From Lewinellaceae bacterium (GTDB taxonomy: Bacteria; Bacteroidota; Bacteroidia; Chitinophagales; Saprospiraceae): a stretch of 64,000 bases of DNA. The stretch lies in the NCBI GenBank assembly GCA_020636005.1, contig JACJYR010000004.1, forward strand, positions 310,001-374,000. Direction: 5' to 3'. Each line of letters opens with the position of its first letter. Position 1 is the first letter of the stretch. Shown piece after piece: positions 51,219 to 58,287 of the stretch. The notes beneath the pieces were generated by a model. That model did no database searches. It saw only the letters and a program-made list of their open reading frames with translations, and was not told the DNA's origin. The translations under genes and the position numbers were made by a program.

Positions 51219-52124
51219 TCAATCCCCATACCCGAAGTGCTTCAGCATCCGCTCGTCGTCCCGCCAGTCTTTTCGGATCTTGATGTGCAGTTCGAGGAAG
51301 ACTTTGCTTTCCAGCCATGCTTCTAATGACTTCCTGGCTTCGGTGCCCAGTTTTTTGATGGCCTGTCCGTTTTTTCCCAGGAGGATTGCCTTTTGGGTCT
51401 CACGGGCGGCAAAGATAATGGCATAAATGCGGACGAGGGGCTTGCCCTCGTTGGTTTCGGTCTCTTTATAGGATTCCACGATGACTTCGCTGGAATATGG
51501 GATTTCCTGGTGGTAGAGTTCCAGTATTTTTTCACGAATGATTTCGCTCACGAAAAAGCGCTCCGGGCGGTCGGTGAGTTGATCCTTTGGATAATATTCC
51601 GGGCCTTCGGGCAGGTATTTTCTGATGCCCTCCAGCAGCTTGTCCGTATTGGTTTTTTGCAAGGCGGATACCGGATAAATCTCTGTGAACGGGATGCGGT
51701 CGTTCCACCATTTCATCAGCCCCAGGATGCGTTCGGGCATTGCTAAATCTGTTTTGTTCAACACAAAAAACTTAGGCCCCTCAAAATTTTTGATTTGCTG
51801 GAAAACCGGATCGTCTTCTTTGTAGTCTTCGAAAATATCGTTGACGAACAACAACAAGTCAGCATCTTCAAAGGCGGAAAATGCAAAGCGGTTCATCACT
51901 TCCTGCATTTTGTAGGAAGGCTTGCCGATGATGCCGGGCGTATCCGAAAAGACCATTTGAAAATCGTCGCCGCTCAAAATACCGACGATGCGGTGGCGGG
52001 TGGTCTGCGGCTTGGAAGTGATGATGGACATTTTTTCGCCCACCAGCGCATTCATCAAGGTGCTTTTGCCGACGTTGGGCCGTCCAATAATGTTGACGAA
52101 ACCGGAATGATGCGATTCACTCAT
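51219..52124 (-). CDS. era: Ribosome-assembly GTPase Era
   Basis: 301-residue GTPase that binds 16S rRNA during 30S maturation. It begins MSESHHSGFVNIIGRPNVGKSTLMNALVG; switch and G motifs follow (TRHRIVGILSG, FSDTPGI, LNKTDLA). The KH domain is at the C-terminus (IREKILELYHQEIPYSSEVIVESYK, then ILLGKNGQAIKKLGTEARKSLEAWL). Its start codon overlaps the glgB stop by 4 bp, so translation is coupled. Confidence 0.97.
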   Translation of the reverse strand: MSESHHSGFVNIIGRPNVGKSTLMNALVGEKMSIITSKPQTTRHRIVGILSGDDFQMVFSDTPGIIGKPSYKMQEVMNRFAFSAFEDADLLLFVNDIFEDYKEDDPVFQQIKNFEGPKFFVLNKTDLAMPERILGLMKWWNDRIPFTEIYPVSALQKTNTDKLLEGIRKYLPEGPEYYPKDQLTDRPERFFVSEIIREKILELYHQEIPYSSEVIVESYKETETNEGKPLVRIYAIIFAARETQKAILLGKNGQAIKKLGTEARKSLEAWLESKVFLELHIKIRKDWRDDERMLKHFGYGD

Positions 52125-54082
52125 GAAGCCTTTGCTTTTTTTGAAACTGCCTTTTTCTTTTGGGGTGACGACGGTTCGTTGTTGGGTTCAAAAACCAAAG
52201 TTGCCAATCCGGGCAATGTTATTTCAATGGAATAATCCCTGTTATGGCTTTCCTTTTTGTCGGCCTTGACAGGTTTCGGGTTTCCAAAACCAGCGCCGCC
52301 GTATTTTTTGTCGTCGCTGTTGAGCACTTCTTTCCATTGTCCTTTGAAAGGCACACCGAAACGGTAGTTTTCCCGCACGACTGGCGTGAAATTGCACACG
52401 ACGAGGACGACGTCTTTTTCATTTTTCCCCTTGCGGATGTAGGTCAACACACTGTTCTCCCAATCAGCATGGTCTATCCATTCAAAGCCGTCGTGGTCGA
52501 ACTGTTTTTCATAAAGTGCTTTTGAGTCTCTGTAAAAATGGTTCAAATCTTTGACCCACGCCTGCACACCTTGATGGGTTTCGTACCGGGTCAGCCACCA
52601 TTCCAGGCCTCGTTCGATGTTCCACTCGCTCGTTTGGGCAAATTCACCGCCCATAAAGAGCAACTGCGTGCCCGGATGTGTCCACATATAGCCAAACAGG
52701 AGGCGCATCCCGGCAAATTTCTGCTGCTCGTTCCCCGGCATCTTATCAATGAGCGGGCCTTTTCCATGCACCACTTCGTCGTGGGAGAGCGGCAACATGA
52801 ATTTTTCAGAAAAAGCATACACCATGCTGAAGGTCAACTCGTGGTGGTGGTTTTTCCTGAAAATCGGGTCGTACTGAATGTATTTCAAGGTATCGTGCAT
52901 CCAGCCCATCATCCACTTTTGGTCGAAGCCAAGGCCGCCTTCCTCCACAGGTTTGGAGACGCCCGGCCAGGCAGTGGACTCCTCAGCGATGGTGACCACT
53001 TCCGGGTGATCCCGGTGCGACATGCTGTTGAATTCTTTTAAAAACTCAATGGCCTCGATGTTTTCCTTTCCGCCGTATTGGTTGGGTACCCATTGGCCTT
53101 CCTCCCTGGAATAGTCGAGGTATAAAATAGAGGCCACCGCATCTACCCGGAGGCCATCAATATGGTACTCGTCCAGCCAGTACATGGCATTTGAAATGAG
53201 GAAGCTGCGCACCTCCCAGCGGCCGTGGTTGAACACGGCACTTTTCCAATCCGGGTGAAAACCTTTGCGAGGATCGGCGTGATCATATAAATGTGTACCG
53301 TCAAAATCTGCCAGCCCGTGGGCATCGTAGGGAAAGTGCGAGGGCACCCAGTCGAGGATGACGCCGATGCCTTCCCGGTGAAAGGCATCCACCAAAAACA
53401 TAAAATCCTCGGGGAAACCAAAGCGGCTCGTCGGTGCGAAATAGCCCGTGATCTGGTAGCCCCAGGAGGGGAAATAGGGGTGTTCCATCACCGGCAAAAA
53501 CTCCACGTGCGTAAAGCCCATTTCTTTCACATAAGGCACCATTTCGTCCACCAGTTCTTTGTAGCTAAAAGAATGGATACCATCGGCCTTCTTTTTCCAG
53601 GAGCCTAAATGGACTTCATAGACGGAATAGGGCTGTGGTTTGCCCGCTTTTTCAGAGCGCTCTTTCAGCCACTTTTCATCTTTCCATTCGTGGTAGGGAT
53701 CCCAGACGATGGAGGCCGTATTGGGCGGTACTTCCCAGAAACGGGCGTAGGGATCGCCCTTGGCCAGCCGCCGTTTGTCTTGTGCGAGGATGCTGTACTT
53801 ATATAATGTGCCTTTTCCAACGCCCTTTATCCATCCTTCCCATATACCCGAGCCATCGGGCCGGAGGAAAAGTTTGTGGGTTTTTTCATTCCAAAAATTG
53901 AAATTCCCGATCACGGAAACTTCCCTTGCACTGGGCGCCCACACCGAAAACAGGGTGCCCCATTCGCCGTCCAACTGGAGCGGGTGGCTGCCCATTTTTT
54001 TGTACAATCGGTAGTGTTTTCCCAATTTCAGGAGGTCAATGTCGTAGTCGGTGAGTAAGGAGTGAGGGCGGACGTTATCCAT
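52121..54082 (-). CDS. glgB: 1,4-alpha-glucan branching enzyme
   Basis: 653-residue GH13 enzyme that introduces alpha-1,6 branches into glycogen. I start it at the ATG 54082; the longer TTG start at 54109 would fall within a few bases of the predicted transcription start. An N-terminal CBM48 module (GTLFSVWAPSAREVSVIGNFN) precedes the barrel: GFTHVEFLPVMEHP, GVILDWVPSHF, the nucleophile in IDGLRVDAVASILY, the acid/base in TIAEEST, and PLSHDEVVHGKG. The C-terminal tail is Lys-rich. No glgA or glgC is nearby; the gene instead leads the era-der transcript. Confidence 0.96.
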   Translation of the reverse strand: MDNVRPHSLLTDYDIDLLKLGKHYRLYKKMGSHPLQLDGEWGTLFSVWAPSAREVSVIGNFNFWNEKTHKLFLRPDGSGIWEGWIKGVGKGTLYKYSILAQDKRRLAKGDPYARFWEVPPNTASIVWDPYHEWKDEKWLKERSEKAGKPQPYSVYEVHLGSWKKKADGIHSFSYKELVDEMVPYVKEMGFTHVEFLPVMEHPYFPSWGYQITGYFAPTSRFGFPEDFMFLVDAFHREGIGVILDWVPSHFPYDAHGLADFDGTHLYDHADPRKGFHPDWKSAVFNHGRWEVRSFLISNAMYWLDEYHIDGLRVDAVASILYLDYSREEGQWVPNQYGGKENIEAIEFLKEFNSMSHRDHPEVVTIAEESTAWPGVSKPVEEGGLGFDQKWMMGWMHDTLKYIQYDPIFRKNHHHELTFSMVYAFSEKFMLPLSHDEVVHGKGPLIDKMPGNEQQKFAGMRLLFGYMWTHPGTQLLFMGGEFAQTSEWNIERGLEWWLTRYETHQGVQAWVKDLNHFYRDSKALYEKQFDHDGFEWIDHADWENSVLTYIRKGKNEKDVVLVVCNFTPVVRENYRFGVPFKGQWKEVLNSDDKKYGGAGFGNPKPVKADKKESHNRDYSIEITLPGLATLVFEPNNEPSSPQKKKAVSKKAKAS

Positions 54083-54123
54083 GTGCTTTGAGTTGGTTGT
54101 ACGTTCCAATGTTTTATTTTGGG

Positions 54124-54131
54124 CAAAGGTA
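54124..54131 (-). promoter_or_regulatory. Candidate -7 box (TACCTTTG) for glgB-era
   Basis: Exact TAnnTTTG match on the minus strand, 42 bp upstream of the ATG at 54082. It supports that start over the TTG at 54109. Confidence 0.55.
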
Positions 54132-54268
54132 GGAAAAGGTGGGGATAGATAGTTTCATGGTTTTATTGCTTGATGGTTTTGTATTTCCAATAAGATAGAA
54201 TCCAACCTGGTTAAAAAAAACCTTAGGGTGAGCAAGGTCACAAAAGCGGCTAATCTTTTAAAGCTTTG

Positions 54269-54298
54269 TTGTGTTAACGATTGCGTTCTTTATTTTTG
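54269..54298 (+). promoter_or_regulatory. Candidate promoter for trxB (TTG, 19 bp, TATTTTTG)
   Basis: TTG at 54269-54271 and an exact -7 box at 54291-54298 with the consensus spacing. The leader to the trxB ATG would be about 100 nt. Confidence 0.65.
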
Positions 54299-54407
54299 CA
54301 CCCCTTTTTGAAATTGTCATTAAAGTCATTGGTCATTGAGACCACGTAAATAAGGACTGGTAGATATTCATTCGTTTATCAAAAATCAAACTCAAACATC
54401 CAATAGT

Positions 54408-55352
54408 ATGTCCAACAAAATCCAAAAGTGCATCATCATAGGTTCAGGCCCGGCGGGCTATACAGCAGCCATTTATGCAGCCCGGGCGAATATGTCCCCG
54501 CTCCTTTTCACTGGCCCGGAACCTGGTGGGCAGTTGATCACCACCACCGATGTTGAGAATTATCCTGGCTACCCTACCGGCATCGGCGGCCCTGAAATGA
54601 TGGAGGAGTTCCGCCAGCAGGCAGAGCGCTTCGGCACGGAAGTAAGGTATGAGCTGATTTCAAAAGTGGACTTCAAAACTGGCCAAAACTACCATACCGT
54701 TTGGACAGACAGCGGGGATGAGCATCATGCCCATACTGTTATTATTTCTACCGGGGCTACCGCCAAATATTTAGGTTTGCCATCCGAGAAAAGATTGATG
54801 AACAATGGTGTGAGCGCCTGCGCAGTATGCGACGGGTTCTTTTACAGGGGCAAAGAAGTAGCGGTGGTCGGCGGTGGCGATACGGCAGCAGAAGAAGCTA
54901 CTTACCTCGCCAAACTTTGCCCAAAAGTCCACCTGCTGGTGCGCCGAGACGAACTCCGGGCCTCGAAAATCATGCAGGAGCGGGTTTTTAAAATGGAAAA
55001 TATCGAAGTGCATTGGAACACTGAGACCGAAGAGGTTTTGGGAAATGAAAAAGTAGAAGCCATACGTGTGCGGAACAATGTGACGGGCCTGGTAACGGAA
55101 ATCCCGGTCAAAGGCTTTTTCGTGGCCATCGGCCACAAACCAAGTACCGATATTTTCAAAGGCTTCCTCGATATGGACGCCACGGGCTACCTTATCACAA
55201 AACCCGGCTCGACCTACACCAACATCCCCGGCGTGTTTGCCAGCGGCGATGCCCAGGACAATGTGTACCGCCAGGCTGTGACTGCCGCCGGTACTGGCTG
55301 CATGGCTGCACTGGACGCTGAGCGCTGGTTGGTGGAGCAGGGTATTGATTGA
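54408..55352 (+). CDS. trxB: Thioredoxin-disulfide reductase
   Basis: 314-residue NADPH-dependent flavoenzyme that reduces thioredoxin. Motifs: FAD site IIGSGPAGYTAAIYAARANM, the redox pair CAVCDGFFYRG, NADPH site VAVVGGGDTAAEEATYLA and the closing GVFASGDAQDNVYRQAVTAAGTG. Length standard. It is monocistronic; a 64-bp perfect palindrome lies 14 bp after the stop. Confidence 0.97.
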   Translation: MSNKIQKCIIIGSGPAGYTAAIYAARANMSPLLFTGPEPGGQLITTTDVENYPGYPTGIGGPEMMEEFRQQAERFGTEVRYELISKVDFKTGQNYHTVWTDSGDEHHAHTVIISTGATAKYLGLPSEKRLMNNGVSACAVCDGFFYRGKEVAVVGGGDTAAEEATYLAKLCPKVHLLVRRDELRASKIMQERVFKMENIEVHWNTETEEVLGNEKVEAIRVRNNVTGLVTEIPVKGFFVAIGHKPSTDIFKGFLDMDATGYLITKPGSTYTNIPGVFASGDAQDNVYRQAVTAAGTGCMAALDAERWLVEQGID

Positions 55353-55366
55353 AAACCTCGCCCGGT

Positions 55367-55430
55367 TTTGTTGGGTTGCTTCCATCAGGGTGCGGTTTAA
55401 ACCGCACCCTGATGGAAGCAACCCAACAAA
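55367..55430. repeat. 64-bp perfect palindrome after trxB
   Basis: Two 32-bp arms meet with no loop at a central TTTAAA (55396-55401). The outermost bases are TTTGTTGGG and CCCAACAAA. It can form a cruciform, or in RNA a long stem with a minimal loop, between the convergent trxB and MocR genes. There is no T run. Confidence 0.9.
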
Positions 55431-55495
55431 TCCCTCAGTGGCCAAACATTGTAACGATTAAAAAACCTGCCTGTCATGCCTGTCGGCAGATAAAT

Positions 55496-55587
55496 CGGCA
55501 AACAAGGTAGCTTCACCATTTTGGTGTTGGAAAACCCAGCGATAGAAAGGTTTTTTTAAATAGAACGGTCATTTTATTTTTCCTTCG
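55496..55587 (-). mobile_element. R1 inverted-repeat element, copy C
   Basis: About 92 bp, same orientation as copy B. One end is identical to copy B over 14 bp (TTATTTTTCCTTCG, 55574-55587); the body keeps the CTTCACCATTTTG and AAACCCAGC tracts of copy A. The central hairpin is lost, replaced by a different sequence, and the outer left end is degenerate. It runs into the MocR gene. Confidence 0.65.
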
Positions 55588-57067
55588 ATCCATCTATCTT
55601 CCTTATTGCCTTCCCCAAAATATCCGTCGCCCTGTTAATTTCTTCTAAATTAACACCCGCAAATCCGAGTCGGGTCGAGTTCAATTTAACGCTGCTGGCA
55701 TTGTCGTAAATCTGCCCGCCAGGGATGATGAGCCCTTGTTTTTTGGCGGCTTCATTAACCAACGGCAGGGGTATGTCTTTATCAAATTGCGCCCAGACCG
55801 TCATGCCGCCTTCCGGTATTTTAAACTGTATTTTCCCGTCCGTCTTTTCCGCCAGCATTTCACAAAAAATATCCCTGCGCTCCTTGTAGATTTTCAGGGC
55901 CTTTTTCATGTGGCGTTTTATCTCCCCTAGTTTGAATAATTCGGCCACTGTCTGCTCCATGATATAGTCACCCTGGATGTCAATGAGTTGGCGCATTTTC
56001 AACAATTCTTGCAGTAAATTTTTCGGCGCAGCCATAAAACCCACCCGCAGGAAAGGTGCAAAAGTCTTGCTCATGGAGCCGATGTAAATCACATTGCCTG
56101 TCTCATCGGCGCTGGCCAGTGGCAGCAATGGGCTGCTTTGGTAATGAAAATCATAATCGTAGTCGTCTTCGAGGATGGCGAAACGGTATTGACGTGCCAG
56201 CGCCAGCAATTCCATCCGGCGGCTGGCGCAGAGGGTGACCGTTGTCGGGAAATGGTGGTGGGGCGTGACATAGAGCAGCCGCACTTTATGTTTTTTACAA
56301 ATGTCCTCCACGATGTCCGTCCTCATGCCAAATTCATCCACCGGTACCCTGATGATGTTCGCCCCGAAATGGGCAAATTTTCGTTCGCCATAATAATAGC
56401 CCGGATCGCCGGTCAGTACCACGTCCCCTTTTGACAGCAAGGCCATGCCTGAAAGGAAAATACCCATCGTGCTGCCACGGGTGATGAAAATATTATCTGC
56501 TGTGGTTTTCAACCCACGGCTCTCGTTGAGGTGCTCGGACAATACCTGCCGCAGGTTGGGATTTCCGTCCACCTCATAATACCGCAAATGGTTGACAGCG
56601 GCAGGCCTGGACATAATTCCCTTAAATGTACGGGCTATCAGGGTGCGTGGAACGAGCCGGAGATCGGGGCCGTCGTGCAGGCCCAATATCCGTTGGGGCG
56701 CATAAGTCGGAGAATGGATATTGGTATATGGCTGTACCTCATAGCCCGTTTGCTCCCAGGCTTTGCCATCGTTTGGGGAAAAACCCCTCAGTTGTTGGGG
56801 CCGCTGTTCTGGTAGCGTGGACAAGACAAACGCCCCTTTGGAGGGATGGATATCAATCCACCCCTGTGCTTCCATTTCTTCGTAGGCTGCTACCACTGTT
56901 TTTCGGTGAACCTCCAGGATTTGGGACATGGAACGGGTGCCGGGCAATTTCGAGCCGGGCGCTACCCTACCCTTTTTGATTTCACAAATGATGTCATTCG
57001 CAATTTGCAGGTAAATGGGGTTGGGGCAGGTTTGTTCGATTTCTACAACGGATTTCCAAGGGAACAT
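55574..57067 (-). CDS. MocR-type (GntR-HTH + aminotransferase) regulator
   Basis: 497-residue fusion of a GntR winged helix (residues about 12-80: YLQIANDIICEIKKGRVAPGSKLPGTRSMSQILEVHRKTVV split over the helix) and a fold-type I aminotransferase domain. The PLP lysine is in IYIGSMSKTFAPFLRVGFM; other aminotransferase features are TRGSTMGIFLSG, GDPGYYYGERKFA and LEDDYDYDFHY. The ATG at 57067 is chosen because the upstream frame runs through a heptamer repeat. MocR regulators use PLP to control vitamin B6, GABA or taurine genes; none is adjacent. The last four codons and the stop lie in the R1 element. Confidence 0.92.
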   Translation of the reverse strand: MFPWKSVVEIEQTCPNPIYLQIANDIICEIKKGRVAPGSKLPGTRSMSQILEVHRKTVVAAYEEMEAQGWIDIHPSKGAFVLSTLPEQRPQQLRGFSPNDGKAWEQTGYEVQPYTNIHSPTYAPQRILGLHDGPDLRLVPRTLIARTFKGIMSRPAAVNHLRYYEVDGNPNLRQVLSEHLNESRGLKTTADNIFITRGSTMGIFLSGMALLSKGDVVLTGDPGYYYGERKFAHFGANIIRVPVDEFGMRTDIVEDICKKHKVRLLYVTPHHHFPTTVTLCASRRMELLALARQYRFAILEDDYDYDFHYQSSPLLPLASADETGNVIYIGSMSKTFAPFLRVGFMAAPKNLLQELLKMRQLIDIQGDYIMEQTVAELFKLGEIKRHMKKALKIYKERRDIFCEMLAEKTDGKIQFKIPEGGMTVWAQFDKDIPLPLVNEAAKKQGLIIPGGQIYDNASSVKLNSTRLGFAGVNLEEINRATDILGKAIRKIDGSKEK

Positions 57068-57072
57068 AGGCT

Positions 57073-57100
57073 TTGACGGTTGACGGTTGACGGTTGACGG
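57073..57100. repeat. Heptamer repeat (TTGACGG)x4
   Basis: Four exact 7-bp units immediately upstream of the MocR start, related in sequence to the words at 49768-49792 and the array at 30677. Confidence 0.85.
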
Positions 57101-57149
57101 TTTAACCGGACTACTTGTTATGGTTAAACCGGATGCCAAAGGTAGTCCG
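57099..57149. promoter_or_regulatory. Nested inverted repeats overlapping the MocR promoter
   Basis: GGTTTAACC (57099-57107) pairs with GGTTAAACC (57122-57130), and CGGACTAC (57107-57114) pairs with GTAGTCCG (57142-57149). The second arm overlaps the -7 box TACCTTTG on the minus strand (57137-57144). This is the layout of an autoregulatory operator. Confidence 0.5.
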
Positions 57150-57255
57150 TCCGAGGGATATATTTGTTGGATAACCTTGGTAAAATTTTATTTTTTCATC
57201 CGCTTGTAAGGTACAATTCCGGAGCTGTAGCTGCTTGTGCAAAAATCACCCGATC

Positions 57256-58266
57256 ATGAAACTGACACTGGTTTCACCTGTAAGCTGTTGCCCAAAAATT
57301 CCCGCATTGGCCGACCGAAGCATATTGGCAGCACTCATTATTATTAAACTGGAAAAACAAAGTCCCTTCTTACTGGCTTGCTTTTTCCTCTTTCCTGCGC
57401 TTGGTTCCTCCGGCACTGCGACACCCATTCCTTTCCAGTGTGTGGGCAATTTGATAGTCGTGGAGGCAACCGTCAACGAACAAAAAGGCAACTTCATCCT
57501 GGACACCGGCGCGCCGGGCATGATCCTGAACAGCAGTTTTTTCAGCGGCAATAAACCCTATGGGAGGGAGGAAGCGATTTATGATATCTACGGCAAAAAG
57601 AAGAGCATGGACATGCTATTGATCCGGTCGGCAGACATTAATGGCATTCGCCTGCCTGTTGTGACAGCCAAGATCATGGATTTATCGGAATACAAAAAGG
57701 TGAAAGATGTGGATCTGCTGGGCATTCTCGGCTATGATTCATTTATGGACAAACAACTGGTGATTGACTTTAAAAACAACCTGCTGCTGTTGGCAGATGC
57801 CGGAAATCCCGCTAGCCTCACTGGTTATACTAAAGCTGATTCTGTCCATTTCACCCTTAACGGCCACCTCCCCTGCATGAAGGCGACTTTTGCCGGGAAA
57901 AAGTATTGGTTTGCCCTTGACACGGGATCGGAAGTCAATATTTTCCACATTTACCACCTGAAAGGGCGGGCAGAACATTTCAGGGGAAGCGGCAGGATCC
58001 TGTTGCAGGGACTTGGCAGTGCTGCCAGAATGCAGTCGAAAGGATGGTTAAAAAATATCCAGTTTGGCCAGCGTTTCAACGATTCCCTGGAAGTCGTCCT
58101 GACAGATTTAGTGGCGCTCAATCGAATCATGAAGTTCCAACTGGACGGGCTGCTTGGCGTACCATTTCTTAAAGAAAGGGCTATTTGTATTGACTACGGC
58201 CACCAAAAAATCTACTTCCTTGAAACAGTTACGATTTGGGCCGGGGCAGGGCAACCGGGTCGTTGA
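57256..58266 (+). CDS. Retropepsin-like aspartyl protease family protein
   Basis: 336-residue protein with two aspartyl-protease-like halves. The first carries NFILDTGAPGMILNSSFF and the second YWFALDTGSEVNIFHIYHL, each with the D-T-G active-site triad; IDFKNNLLLLADA and LGVPFLKERAICIDYGHQKIYFL are the matching flap and closing strands. An N-terminal hydrophobic segment (residues about 30-48, FLLACFFLFPALGSSG) suggests export, although the first 28 residues are unusually long before it. The start at 57256 is chosen over 57235. It overlaps no other gene and converges with the AAA ATPase gene. Substrate unknown. Confidence 0.82.
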   Translation: MKLTLVSPVSCCPKIPALADRSILAALIIIKLEKQSPFLLACFFLFPALGSSGTATPIPFQCVGNLIVVEATVNEQKGNFILDTGAPGMILNSSFFSGNKPYGREEAIYDIYGKKKSMDMLLIRSADINGIRLPVVTAKIMDLSEYKKVKDVDLLGILGYDSFMDKQLVIDFKNNLLLLADAGNPASLTGYTKADSVHFTLNGHLPCMKATFAGKKYWFALDTGSEVNIFHIYHLKGRAEHFRGSGRILLQGLGSAARMQSKGWLKNIQFGQRFNDSLEVVLTDLVALNRIMKFQLDGLLGVPFLKERAICIDYGHQKIYFLETVTIWAGAGQPGR

Positions 58267-58287
58267 ATCATTTTGCAGGGCGGAAGA

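Larger units (their letters stand above)
54083..54407. other. Intergenic between glgB and trxB
   Basis: Divergent promoter region: minus-strand box at 54124-54131 and plus-strand pair at 54269-54298. Short repeated ATGGTTTT words occur at 54155-54180. No other gene or RNA seen. Confidence 0.5.
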
